Assembly: GCA_013397455.1 (NCBI GenBank)
Contig: VYZB01000055.1
Coordinates: 2,210,072 to 2,274,071, forward strand
DNA from: Crotophaga sulcirostris
Lineage: Eukaryota > Chordata > Aves > Cuculiformes > Crotophagidae
DNA: 64,000 nt
Reading direction: 5' to 3'
Shown here: one piece after another, positions 36,247-48,620 of the stretch
How the letters are laid out: each line of letters begins with the position of its first letter
Numbering within the stretch: the stretch's first letter is position 1
Translations under genes and position numbers: made by a program
Notes under the pieces: model-generated
Told to the model about the DNA's origin: nothing
Databases searched by the model: none
The model's input: only the letters and a program-made list of their open reading frames with translations

Positions 36247-39029
36247 AATGTTGGCAGACATAGTTCTGGACTACCTTAGAGCTCAAAAGTACAAGGAAGT
36301 TTGACTAGAAGTGATGCAAGAAGCAGGACTACCAGAATTTTCCTGGAAAGGAGTGAAGGAGCTTGACTATAGCTAGCATCGAGGGGCAGGCACTCAATTT
36401 CTGATTGTAGTCACATTGGTCGTGCAGCTGTTGGCAAGTTATGTAACATCACCTGAGAGCTGAACACTTACTGCTTCATTTCCAACAGTTGGAGGTAGAA
36501 TCTCTGTCCCGCTGGAAATCAAATTTTAAAAGACTCTTTTATAAGAGCAGATGTGCTCATGAGCTTCTCAAAGCATCATTGATAACAATTCAGAAGATTG
36601 AAATCTGAAGATTAAAAGAGAATTTTTGGCATAAAAGCTTCCTGGCAAACCAGAGAGAATAAAAAGTTGTTCTGGAGGGTAGTAGCTACATTTCTAAAAT
36701 GTTCTTCTGCAATTTGGAGGGGGCAGATAGGATTTATCTGCTAATTGGATAAAGATTCAGCTCTACTGAAATTTTTATCTAGTTACTTTTAGGTTTGTTT
36801 GTTTCCCACTGGGCTGTGTGTGGCTTGGGGACTATCCAAATTCTTTTATTAAAAGGTTTTCTAGGCTATAGGCTTAGGTTATGGGCAAAAGACTGAAGAT
36901 CTTTCAGAACACATTCTTTTCTGCTTCTTTCTGTCACATCCTGCGCTCCCCAATTCACACTGGGGCAGAAGCCAAGGGATACAGGACTGAGACAGCAATA
37001 TCACAGATTACCACAAAAGATGCCATTTCCTTATGTTAAAACTTATTATTTGAAAATTGTGTAACAGAAACCACACTGAGCTTCTGCTATAGTCTCACAG
37101 TTTTAAAGAGGAGTCATAAAGTGTCAGGATGTCCAGAACTATAGATACAAGTATAAGGAAATGATGAATGCTTTGACATTATCAACATGCTGATATTGTC
37201 CTAGTAATGCAATGTCATAGGTGGCATACACTACTTTAGTGGAAGCTCAGCAGGCTTATTTACAGAAAAAAAATATGAATGTATAGTTCATTTCAAAGTG
37301 AGAATATTTAAAAATATTTATTAAGAAAATTTCCTTACCTAAATACCCCAAAACCTAGAAGCAATTTAGCTCTTTTGCTGTCTGAATGTGTAATTTCTTA
37401 ATATATTTGGCCAGATTCAGAAGAGATGCTGTTTTACTATTCCCAGACATTAAAAGTAGAAATAGTTAGGCATTAATTTGATGCACAGGGCATTAGCCTG
37501 GCATATGATTTCAAGCATATCAGGAAATACATAATATGGGAGGAACAACTCAGCTGAACAAGGTTCAGTTTTCTGTGTAACAATGATGTGAAGAATAGTC
37601 CTCCACTATGTATTTTTATGCGTCCCAGAAACTAAGTGAAACATTGTGTTGTATGTACTGAAGTATGCAGAAATTAGGGCACAACTGCCAATCTGTGCTA
37701 ATTATTTTTCTTTCAATTTTATTTATCCAACCTGTGCTGATTTTTTGGGGACTGTATTTTATGATTATTCCTATGACTAAATGACATTGGGATGACGCTG
37801 AGGCTGGGATGATGCTAGACCCTTCTACCCAACAATTTAAATTCACATAGGTCTACTTATTACATGATTTTAAATAACATCCTGAGCATCTTCTACTGCA
37901 AGTTGCATCTATGGCGAGGCATTTCTTTTGGCACATTTACCTGTACTGAGCTTAAATCCTAACCTGCCTTTCATCCAGCTGGGTGACTCAGCTCAACGTT
38001 TTTGTTAAAGAAAAAGGAAATCCAGTGCCTTTCTGACACACAGAAACGTGCCATCTTGGTATTCGACTACATAATCCTTTTGTCTGAAAAGAAGAGCCCA
38101 AGTATATTTCAGAAAGATCACATTTTTCATTTGGCTTATGGAACACTTATAAACCAAGACTCCTAACTGTGATTCCCAAACAGAAAACAAAGTCAAAGGT
38201 TACTGCATATGTTTTTGTTTCAGCTTCTCCAAATTACTTGCAAATGTATTCAAACACAATATGAGGAGATACTTTATTTTATTGAAAATAACAGACTACA
38301 GGGTGCTGCCAAAAAGGCTGAGGTACCTCAAGCATAAACATGGAAAGAATACATTGTTTTAGAAACCCATAAATCCTTATTTGAATCTGCCAACCTGAAA
38401 GCCAAGTAAAGCCCGAAAAAACTATTTTTCCTAAATGCTATGTCTGATTAAGCCATACTATTAGATGACAGCTGAACTTTAACATTAATATGATATTATT
38501 TAAATAACTGCATGATTTTTTTTTACACTAAAATGATGAATGATTTTTAGACAGCTCAATTGACATAAAGCAAGAAACCCCTTTAATGAGATTTGACAAA
38601 ATGGAGACATATGCAGAATATTCGTTACAGCTCATGTCGCAGAGCCCTTCCTGGGGAGACTTGGGTTTGGTTGTGTCTTTTCTTTCGTTCCTTTTTTTAT
38701 TATAGTTTATTTTGATTGTCTACAGGCACTGAACCATCCCTTTCAATTGCCACTTCCTTTCTCCATGGATTTTGAATTTAGCTTGTGTCATTTACATATT
38801 ACTCTTAATCAGAGCATTTTATATGTTACAGTTTGGAGTTGGAATTGTAAGAAAACCTTGGAAAGAAGACATGAGGTCCAGTCATTTTAACCTTTGTCAA
38901 ACGGGTGTACAAGGAACTAACAAAGATATTTTTCTGAGGAGACTAAAGAACAACTTATTAAATTCTTGTCTTGGTATTTTCCAAACGAAGTGACATATCA
39001 AAAACTCTGCTAAAACCTTCTCTCTTATC

Positions 39030-39045
39030 TTTTTTTTTTTTTTTT
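39030..39045. repeat. T16 homopolymer
   Basis: Sixteen T between TCTCTTATC and AAATAAG. No associated element recognised. Confidence 0.9.
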
Positions 39046-39589
39046 AAATAAGCAAATGGTGGTGGCTAGCAATCCCCGGATAACACCCTCCCTGCAGTCC
39101 CATATAGATTTTCAGGATATTGCAAATTTTTCCTTTCTATACCACCTCGCTTTGATCTCAGGGATAATTTTCATAATATTGAAAGCATAGAAGAAACATG
39201 CTAAAACCACAATGCTTGGCAATGTGTCTGCCCCATCTATTCAGACAGAATTGATCATCTTAACCTTTTCTCTATGTGCAAATCTACTCTGCCCCCAAAA
39301 ATTCACAAACTTCCTCACATGAAGTCTAACAAATAAAAACCCTGAAAACACCAAAATCACTCACGAATAAGGAACATGAGAAATCATCATCAAAAAGCTT
39401 AATTTTAGAGCACATACACAGAAAAAAAACAAACACGAAGAAACATAGATGAGAAATGATTGAACAAGGGGTAATTGCTCAGGCTACAGAAAACTCTTGA
39501 AAACATTTTATATAGCAGCCTGGGTAAAAAAAAAGTCAGGTATGACAGCAAAACACTGGGGTTGAATTAAAACTGGAAATAAAGGCACG

Positions 39590-39602
39590 GAGAGAGAGAG
39601 AG
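39590..39602. repeat. Short (GA)n run beside VTI1A exon
   Basis: GAGAGAGAGAGAG followed by A-rich sequence, 43 bp below the donor end of the exon at 39645-39706. On the transcribed strand this is a CU-rich tract early in the downstream intron, the sort of sequence that polypyrimidine-binding splicing regulators can bind. That role is inference only. Confidence 0.8.
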
Positions 39603-39644
39603 AAAAAAATAGAACGAGCAGAAGTGTCCCTACCTTGGCCTTAC

Positions 39645-39706
39645 CTTCGCAACATTCCTGTCAAGATCCTGGAACTCTTCCCCAAGTTTGCATCTGTTTC
39701 TCTAAG
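39645..39706 (-). CDS. VTI1A: VTI1A internal exon, C-terminal half of the SNARE motif
   Basis: Read on the minus strand, this 62-base exon encodes 20 residues, LRETDANLGK-SSRILTGMLR, plus two bases (AG) of a split Arg codon. This follows directly on the previous exon (44223-44293) and matches the second half of the VTI1A SNARE motif, up to the juxtamembrane Arg-Arg. The acceptor is strong: CTCTTTTCTCCCCAG, ending at 39707. The donor is CGAAG|GTAAGG, with GT at 39644-39643. Layers +3 to +8 fall on Leu, Thr, Leu, Ser/Arg, Leu and Met, continuing the heptad register of the previous exon. In mammals the last coding exon supplies the rest of this Arg and the C-terminal transmembrane anchor. I could not find that exon between 1 and 39644, so it probably lies beyond the low-coordinate end of the window. 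Exon length is not a multiple of three, so skipping it would shift the frame. Confidence 0.96.
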
Positions 39707-42700
39707 CTGGGGAGAAAAGAGTCCCATTAAAGGCAAAAAGCACATATACTCCATTCTGCACAAAGGATAGATATTTCCACTGTCATTTGAGCCAATCAAC
39801 TTCAGATTTAGCCTACAACAAGCTCACATGTAAGAAAGCCACTGAAGCTCTGAAATTTAAAAATATTTTGTCTGGTTTTCACTTAGGTGAAGATGAAACT
39901 CACAGAAGATAAGACACTGACGCAACAGAGATGAAGCAGGATAAAGAGCAAAAGCTTTATAAATAAAGGGCTGCAGGTAGGAGCTATATAAAATAGTACC
40001 CATCATTGCCATTGATGTGTGTATGTTTATTGCTTATGTATATTAGTGAGGGCATCAAGGGATGAAGAGAGAGCCGTGTGCTGTGTTCCTGATGCTTTAT
40101 GAAATCAAAAAACCAAACATATATTTCTTCCACTGCTTTTCAAAGGCAGCAGTTTAAAGAAAGCTGTAATACAGAACAGGGTACTTTTACCCATTCTGTG
40201 TAAAAGAAATGTCCCTTAAATATAAAACTTGCACTGAACTCACAGCAGCCACCACTGGGATGGATGCCCAAATACTTTGTGAACAGTATATAGTACGTAC
40301 ATAAGGCATGGCTGTACAACATATATTTTTGCATGTAAAGATCACTCACTCACTGAAAATAACATTTTTAGTGGTTTATTAGAGCACAGGAAACCTCCAT
40401 TTACAGCTAAATTTAATTAGCAGACTTGTTTGACAGCTCTTTCGAATATCTTGCAAAATAGGTAAAAGCGCAACAATAAAAAATGAAACTGGGGAGATGA
40501 AAGTTTATGAAGCAAATGAACTTCATATTAAAAATGAACAATAACTTCTATTGTTTTTTTAAAAGAGATTAAAACCTTCCTTCCATTTTTGTGTTTATCA
40601 GTCTCCCACAAAACAATGTCTAAAAATGAAGCAGTGTATAGGAAGAACAGTGTTACAATCCTTTTGCCTCTTTTGCTACTGATGGGCATCTTTGGACTTC
40701 TTAGAAATCTTGGAGCCAGTGGGACATCAAAATCTAATCTAAATAATAATTGAACGATTGTCAGTTATGAAATAGCAGGGACCACAGTTTCTAACATGCC
40801 CCAAAACACAGCTGTGTATACACGCATAAAAACATTCTTCTTATGAAAGCTGAATATTTATCTCTTCATTATCAAATCAGATTGAAAGGATTACCTGACT
40901 CATTGACTTGTTACTAAAGAAACTTTGTTACAGAAGACAAAATGCATCCTGTGTTACGAATCTATCAAAACAGGAACACTGCCAAGAAAAGTGGCAGTCT
41001 TCTAATAACAAATCACCTTCACCATAAAAAACCACTCATATCTTGAATGCATGCATAGCAGCAATATTAAATTCAGTTTCTATTCCGGAGCCCAATACTG
41101 CAAATATTTACTGCCAGATTTAATGTTTATTACTGAAATCCGTAGTTGTAATCAATGACACATAATCTTTTTGCACAAATTTCCTCCTTGTTCTTATGAA
41201 AGGTATTAAGGAAATACCAAGTAGAAGGTGGGACTGGATACCACTATCCATGACTTGCTCTTAGCAATACCAGGTTCAGTGGGAAGGTTTGCACTGGCTC
41301 TCAGATCTTTTTAATTATGTGCCATGATGGAACAAAGATGAGTATTATATTCCAGGGAGGCCATTCCTTCATTTTTTCCTGATTCATCTAGACAATTCAA
41401 GCTCCAGAAAAGCAGTTTAGCCCAGTTTGACACAAGTAACAGAAGAAAAAAAGTCACAATAATTTTTAAAAGGCTCATTAAAAAGCCAAGTTCCTATCTA
41501 TGCTAGAAGGGAATCTGAAGTACAAATGTATGCTTTACATCGGTCTTTTATTATTCATAAAGATGCATTTAACACTTGGGGCTTCTCCTCCCTTTTCACA
41601 GAAAAGTAGTGTTCTCCTTTTTACCGTTACATGTTTGATCCTAACTTTCCTCTATTGCTGCAGGATTCTACCTGACAGCTAGAATCAGTACTGATAGTTA
41701 GGAAGGGGAAGCTGAATCTTAGAGGTTTGACAAACTCCTCTAAGCAAGACGACCTCATAGTTTTATGGTAATAAAAAAACCTACAAAATAAGCAAAAGAA
41801 ATGCTAGAAAAGAAACAAACACATACAGACACAGTTGGAAGATATCTAGCTACCTCCCAAGAGAACACTAAAAAAAACAACTTTTCTTCCTGCATTGGCA
41901 GAAAAAAAAACAAGATAAAGAGTTTCAAACTGTAAGTTTGCTTTTATTTAAAGCTGAAATATCTGCTGGTACTTCTTCCATCATTTCTTTATCAACACCA
42001 GTGCAGTGCAGAAGCCAAAGAATCAGTGCCTTGGAAACCTGGTAAATGGCACATGGTGGCACTTCCATGTTTCACAGAACTGCTGTTGTGAAAACATGTT
42101 GAAAGATGCTTTGATATTAGCAATGGCAAATCTACACAGTGTTTAAGAAAGCCTTTAAAAAAATAATATTAAGACTAATAAGAAATGTAGATGAACAAGA
42201 TGCTGATGTTAATGTTTTGTCTGCCTTAGGCACATTTTAATTTGAGGTTTTCCTAAAAATGTGGCATCTTTTAGAGTCTTTACAAGCCAGTTAACCTCTC
42301 CTACTCTTATAGCAGAGCTTTTATCCTTTCTCTTTGGCTTTAAAAAAAGTAGCTTAGAGAACTTCTCTTCACAACTGTTACTACACATGCATTTCACACT
42401 GCACAAGATCTTGAGTTATTTGAAAAGATACTAGCTATGTCTTGCATTTCTCTTTATTTAAATGCTTTACAGACAGGAAATCTCATCTATGTAAATTTAA
42501 CCAAGCTGTAGAGACACTAGCTCATTTAAATTTTGCTCACAGGAAAATCTTCCTAATTTTCACAACATTGAACTGCTAAGAACTGACCACCACACTTAAG
42601 TTGACATTTGACTTTCAGAAGACAAGTTTGTTCCCTGGTTGGTTAGACAATAACTCTGTGTATTCAGTGTAAAGCTATTATGCATTGACAGAGCACCCTC

Positions 42701-44222
42701 TGTCCTGGTCTTTAAAAAATCTCCACAAAATGGAAAACTTGCCAAGTTATCCACGATCATCTCTGACTGTACGTCTGAGCATATAGACAGCTGGGACAGA
42801 TGCACTGGCGTGGTTACACTGGAGAACTTTCCTGAATTCGGTAAATACAATATTTTAAGTGGCATGTGATAAAAACTTGGAATTTGAGAACTTCCATTTA
42901 TGACAAGAGGTCTTTCACTGAACTGTGATAGGATACAGATTCCCATTTACTTTTTTACAGATTTACTTTTTTACAGATTCCCATTTACTTTTAATCTCCC
43001 CCCTTGCAGCTTACTATTTTTTTGCCATCAAAGAAATTTGCTCTTCAGGGGGAAAGTACGAAAAAGGAAAAGTTATGCTACAAATTATATGTACACAGTC
43101 ATCAGAACTACGCTCCCTCTTTCCTGAGGATTTTTAGGATCAGCAGAAAGGGATGCATGCTATTCATCTCCATTGCCTAGGTTTAACTTGTGCAGCCAGA
43201 AATAGAAAAGCATCTCAGACTCAGCAGTCACCAGGGATGTGAGGAGTGGAGATGAAATAAGATACAAAGTTACCTGAACAACTCTTGGTAAATGCTCACA
43301 ATCCTTCCTTACATTTCATGATTCAGTTATACTTAATGTTTTAAAGCAGCTAATGCCCAGGACTTCAGAAAGCAGCTGGCATAGCAGAGAGAAAATGCCT
43401 GGTTAAAGTTGTCATATGAGCTTTACCAATCAAAGTTATCCAGGTAAAGAAACTCCCTGTGACAGACAAAGGAGTTTTTTCAAGTGGCAGTGGGCAGCTA
43501 GAGACTTGTAAAAGGACCTAGCTTTGGCAAAATTGGACAGTCAGAAAGGTATCAACGTGTCATGGACAGAAAGTCACAGGCACAGTCAATTCTGGTTCTG
43601 TAAGCAGAAATCAGAACCAGGGAGGCAAATTTCCCAGACTGAAGTTCAGAGAAGTTGTGTGCTTTGGATGGGATGGACTTATGGACATCCTCGTTTATTC
43701 CTATGGAGGTAACATAAGCCAAAAATGATGTAGATATGTTATCTTGACTACAGAGACAGGGCAGCAGTGTAAGACAACACTACTTTTTCTTTCTCACAGA
43801 ATTGCCTAAGGAAGCAATCATTATCTTTTGCAGCTACAAAGAGTAAGGCTGATCAACTATTAGAAGCTAAGTCATGACACGAAACTTGGTTTCATTGAAA
43901 GCCCGAGAAGTCATTGCAATGGTCAGCATAACAGATCCTTCAAAGGACAGAAAACAGACTTAACTGCAATGTTAGGGACAGAAACCTTGCTTCAAACAGC
44001 TGGTTTGGCAAGCTCTGTGTGACTGCCTGTAGGAGAGGTTTTGCAGGATTGGGACCGTGTGGGACACTTTTTAAGTGCTTCGCTGCACATGCTTATTATA
44101 TCTCACAATAGCAGCTGATATATATAAAAATGATCGATATGCTGGGTTATTTTTGCATGCACAGAGAACTTGCCGAAAGCAAATAAAATCCAAGACCAGC
44201 AATTACTTATTATCAAACTTAC
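39707..44222 (-). other. Complete VTI1A intron between the two SNARE exons
   Basis: This 4,516-bp intron is flanked by GTAAGT at its 5' end (44222 downward) and by a strong pyrimidine tract plus CAG at its 3' end (39707 upward). It contains no recognisable CR1 copy. The only structure I see is a short imperfect triplication, 42935-42992. The open frames inside, for example 42596-42946 minus and 42900-43127 plus, resemble no family I know and have no splice context. Confidence 0.9.
42935..42992. repeat. Short overlapping tandem duplication
   Basis: ACAGATTCCCATTTACTTTT occurs at 42935-42954 and again at 42973-42992. Between them ATTTACTTTTTTACAG is tandemly doubled (42945-42960 and 42961-42976). 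The pattern is explained by two successive slippage or duplication events inside the intron. Confidence 0.9.
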
Positions 44223-44293
44223 CCTTTCCCGAGCGCGCTGGATCTTCTCTCTGTCATGGCTGAGGTTTTCCAGCATCTCCTGTCCAATCTGCT
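44223..44293 (-). CDS. VTI1A: VTI1A internal exon, N-terminal half of the SNARE motif
   Basis: Read on the minus strand, this 71-base exon completes a split Glu codon and then encodes 23 residues, QIGQEM-LENLSHDREK-IQRARER. As I recall mammalian VTI1A (known family member), this matches the start of its SNARE motif without a difference. VTI1A is a Qb-SNARE of the trans-Golgi network and endosomes that bundles with syntaxin-type and R-SNARE partners in vesicle fusion. The acceptor is ...TTAATGCAG at 44294 and above. The donor is AGG|GTAAGT, with GT at 44222-44221. Phase: two bases of the first codon lie in this exon, and the exon ends on a codon boundary, so the next exon starts in frame with CTT (Leu). 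Heptad spacing puts Met, Leu, Asp, Ile and Ala at layers -2 to +2, with Asp (GAC, 44255-44253) at layer 0. The polypyrimidine tract before the acceptor is weak. The exon is more GC-rich than its surroundings and contains CpGs (44231-44238). The upstream exon was not found in the window. Confidence 0.96.
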
Positions 44294-45185
44294 CTGCATT
44301 AACAAATCAAAATGTAAATCATGAAAAATATAGCTTGTGACTGTAAGGACTCAAAATGCCAGGTTAGATTGTAACAACAGCATTTAACACATGTGGTAGT
44401 CTAATCACTCCTCCTAACTGCAAAGAGGAAGAAGACATCATCATACTAAATCTTAAGTTTTTCAGGCAACCTAAAACTGAAGAAGTAACAACCAAACCAG
44501 AAGCTGTCCCCCTGGAATCTCTTGAGGTTGCCTAGGCCCTAGGAACTGATGCTGGCCTTTGGTCTGTGAAACAAAAGCAAGAAGACTTTCAGACTTGCTC
44601 GAAGTGCTGGGTGTTCATAATTCCCACACATTCCTTAAGCCCACTCCTTGTCTTAGAAAGGAAGTCAGCAAGCCTTTGTTAAAACACCCATCATCCTTAC
44701 ACCTCTAAAGACATTGCAAAGTCATATTAGAAAAAAAAATATTTCTCTGTGCCTCTCAGCTTTTGCCACTGATGCTTAAATAAAAGCTATTTCAGGTGAA
44801 GCCCTGTTACTGGTGTCTATTTTGCCCCATTGTGGACTATTTCTGCCAAGCTTGGAAATTCACCGTAATGGATCCCCTGATGTTTTTAACAGCAGACATA
44901 TACATTAATCTATCTCACCACCATTCATTTACACAGGGGTTGCTTGCTTCCACAGCTTATGCTGAACCAAAGGCTGCGAAATTATAGTGGAGAGGCCTCA
45001 AGACATGGTACAAAGACAACAGAAGATGCCAAAACCTTACTCTTCAAAAAGCTTCAGTCAAACACTCCTCTTACACTGAAATATTAGCAGCTGGTATAGA
45101 GAAGAGATTTTAATCTTCAAAGCTCTACAGAAACATTAAGAAACCCTCCCTGTATTTCCCTGAAGGAGAAAAGTAAGTTAAATCA

Positions 45186-45260
45186 TTCCCATTTTAGAGA
45201 TGGGGAAACAGACACAAGGAGCCAAAGCAGCTGTAGCTTGCCTCAGGACACACAGCACGT
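45186..45260 (-). repeat. Ancient MIR/L2-like SINE relic
   Basis: TCCCATTTTAGAGATGGGGA (45187) then AACAGACACAAGGAGCCAAA, GTAGCTTGCCTCAGGACACA and CAGCACG follows the antisense MIR/L2 core (CCCATTTTACAGATGAGGAA ... ACTTGCCCAAGGTCACACAG). It is the best-preserved of the relics of this type in the window and lies about 0.9 kb 5' of the first VTI1A exon seen. Confidence 0.68.
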
Positions 45261-48200
45261 GTGAGACAACCGGCATCTCTGTGCACGTTCGTTTAGGCTA
45301 CTTAGCCAGCTTGCCACACATATGCACCTACACTGAGTAAAACTACAAAAATGTAATTTTTTTGTCATAAACAACACAAATCATGCCCTGCTTTTGTTGT
45401 GGTAAATGAGTGGGATCTTAAAATGTCATTATTTGAGAAGCCTAAAGAAAATAAATCAGTAAAAATACACCAATATGTTACTAGGGCAAACACGACTATT
45501 TTTTTTTTTTGTGTCCATTTTCAGGAAACAATCCAAAGTAGAATCACCTCCAACTTGAAAGATTTGAAAGAAGCAACATTTTTTTCTAACTTCATTTAAC
45601 ACAAGGTATGCACTCTGTCAGATAACGTCGAAGGAAATTCATTACATATACATTTCTCTATCTGTTGCCAAGTACAGTACAAGTAAGATAAATATTTCCT
45701 CAGATATCTGACCACAAATTGACATCCTCATTATGCTATCTTGTCCCTCTTGGCTTGCTGCTCTTTACCTTTAGCTGTATATACAATGCCTCCCAAAGGT
45801 GAAATGTGGTAAGATATGTGGTTATTGAGTTAAAAAACTGCAAGGTGCAGTACAGCTATACAAATGGTAGCCTAAGAAAGCGACCCAAGACAGAGCTTTG
45901 CCTATGTTTGCATGTCAAAGAACTTACTGGATGAAACTATATTGAGCTTATTCCTCATCAAAGCACTCAAAATAATGAGTAATTATTTTGTAATGCGCAA
46001 ACAGATACATGCATTCATTATAATCTGGAGGAGAAAAAACAAAGCAAAATCCCTTAAAAATAGAAAGGAAAAAATCAACAAATTACAAACCAAGTAGCAT
46101 TAGGTGGAATGATAACAAATATTTATTGCTTAAAAATATATGCATGTTTGCACAGACATAAAGGAGTGTGAGGAGCAGATTTTCCTTCAAAGGTATAACT
46201 ATGAAGCCAATGGCTAAAATGGCTTGGTATTTCACAAACAAAGCTAAAAAATATCCTTATAGGAAACAGCTTTATTTTTATTGCACCAATTTTAAGCAAG
46301 TTACTGCATTGTGGGGTTTTTTTTTCATATTCTTCCTGTCACTGGCAAGTTCACACTCTTAGCTTTTTATAATGATTGAGTTTATTTTCCAACCATCAAT
46401 GTGACAGCAGCATCAACTGTAAGTGAGGGTAAAACACCGTCACTTTGACGAATAGTGTATTTTCCTCTCATTGTCGATGACTGAAGACATCAATAAATAA
46501 GGAAGGAGAACATGTCAGCCCGAATATCACAGAATGAATTGTTGATATGACACTTAGGGATTAAACCTTCAGCCATGAAGTTCAACCTAGCAGAGGGGTC
46601 TGAGAACTGAGATAGTTGCGTTTCTTCCCAGCAGCCTCTATAGATAAATAATTGGACGGATCATCAATTTTACAGGAGCAGCTTTACTCTACATGCACTT
46701 TAGTTGATGATCTTTGGCCTTTTTTGGGCTAAAATAACAACATAAGTTGAACAAAGAGACAAAACGGAGGTAACATAATCTCACAATAAGTTTGCAAACA
46801 TAAATTGACGCCTTTATCCACAGATCCTTTTCATATCCTTGTTCTACTCAGAAAATTCACTGATGACAGTGAAACTTGATTTTTAGTTGGGAGGTCAAAA
46901 CAGTCAAACCAAAATATTAATAAATAAAGAAAATACAGGCTTAGAAATCACATGAAGGTGTCTCCTCACTTGGTTTGCAACTGAAGGTGCCCAGGACTGG
47001 GAAAAAAGGTAACGTGAACCCACAATACAGCTAATTACAAGCTTGATATCATTGCTATCCACTTGAAATAATTTTTCAAGTTTCCCCACAACTCTGCTGT
47101 TTTCCTGCCAGTTAAAACCTTCATCTGTGTGGCAGATTCATGCTTTTAGTGCATCAGTGCTGCATAGATCTTTCCAGACTACTTATAATGCAAATCATTA
47201 ACAATGCTACTAGTTATGTGAAAAGGTCATGTTTCTAAGATATACTGTAGTGCAGATGCATGAATTAAGACCAATGCATAAACTGAAGGGTGTTGCATAT
47301 TGCCAGTAATGGTGTTATTTCCATAGAATCTTAACAATGTCAATTATTTGGGGATTACCCCATCTTTTTAGTTGGTATGTACAGACAATGTTTAGTACAG
47401 TGTAGTCCCAAGTCCTACAAAAGACTGCGTGGTGCTGCCTCTTCTAACAGAAATTCCCAAAGAGATGCATAAAATGATGTTCTAAAATTACAGCTAAGCT
47501 ATGAGAAGCAGAAGGGTGAATGTATTTACATCATTATTATCTATGTACTAACAGAGGTCAGGAATATTCAATATCGCAATTATCTCAGTCTTAAACAATA
47601 CCATGATGAATAGAAAAAAATAATTCTGAAAAAGTACATAACTTATGATTAACAAGCATCAGCCTTAAAGGGTGAATGCTAAAATTCACAGCTCTAAAAT
47701 TATTCCACCTTAAAGATATTTGAACGACATATGGGAAAGTAGCCTTTTCAGCATGGAACACTCAGTAATGCTATATGTGGTACCAGTACAAATGGTGCCT
47801 GGTTCTCTGACACTGCATTGTGCAATAATATAACATTTCTCATAGTAAAACACCAAACATAACTAGAAAAATGAGGGTGCTTTTCTCAACTGACAAAAAG
47901 ACAGCCCCCCGCAAACAACAGATACAACCCAAACTTCCCTCTTCACGTGTGCAAAAATTGGCATGTGTTTTTCAACTTTTGTACTGAGATACACCCAACA
48001 GACCATGATGACTTCTAATGATGCATCACACTCCTGAATATGCCCTTACTTTGGAATTTGCCTGTAAACTATATGCAGCATTTATTTATGTGTACAAATC
48101 ATAGTTATTTAATATATGTTTCACAAAGCTTGATTTCTAATACCTACACACAAATCAAGGATGCAAAATAAGTTGTGCTTGGCTGGCTTTTCTTTTTTTT

Positions 48201-48482
48201 GCCTCCAGCCATTTAAACATTTATTTACTTTATCAGTTAAACTGATTTTGAAGGAGCTTCTTCTAATCACTCAAGTCAATAATACTTTTTTTCCTTAAGA
48301 ATGACTAATATATTTACTCAAGAGACAGGAATGATATGGAATGAGCCTCTTCAGGCATTTGGATAAATAAGCATGCATTTTTATGAATTTTGAAGACAGA
48401 GTTCCATTTTTCTTTTCATACGAAAAATAATCCAACATGTTTTATACAGCTCCTTTCCTCTCATAGTGTACCCTGTGTGAGA

Positions 48483-48620
48483 ATATATATATAAAAATAT
48501 ATATTTATATACTTTCATCTGCTTCTACAAGGCAATTTTGTTTTCCAATTAAAATATAAATAATTAAACCCTCTATTTCTTTATGACAGACTGACCTGTC
48601 GGGNTATATATATACAAAAA
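48483..48620. repeat. Two TA-rich simple repeats with a single N
   Basis: An (AT)n/(TA)n-rich stretch at 48483-48512 and a second TA run at 48605-48613 flank 90 bases of AT-rich unique sequence. One undetermined base sits at 48604, immediately before the second run, which suggests a consensus ambiguity at a length-variable dinucleotide repeat. Confidence 0.85.

Larger units (their letters stand above)
36247..39644 (-). other. VTI1A intron, 5' portion below the second exon
   Basis: Starts with GTAAGG (39644 downward). Holds the (GA)n run at 39590, the T16 run, and a repeat-free AT-rich stretch around 38450-38640. No membrane-anchor exon found. Confidence 0.6.

Noticed and set aside
36422..36495. 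TTGGCAAGTTATGTAACATC resembling the MIR core
   Set aside because: The start fits but the later landmarks are missing, and it lies just after an old CR1, so chance similarity is likely.
46527..46590. CACAGAATGAATTGTTGATA ... GTTCAACCTAG resembling a CR1 3' end on the minus strand
   Set aside because: Only scattered agreement with the CR1 tail and none with the body. Below what I can defend.
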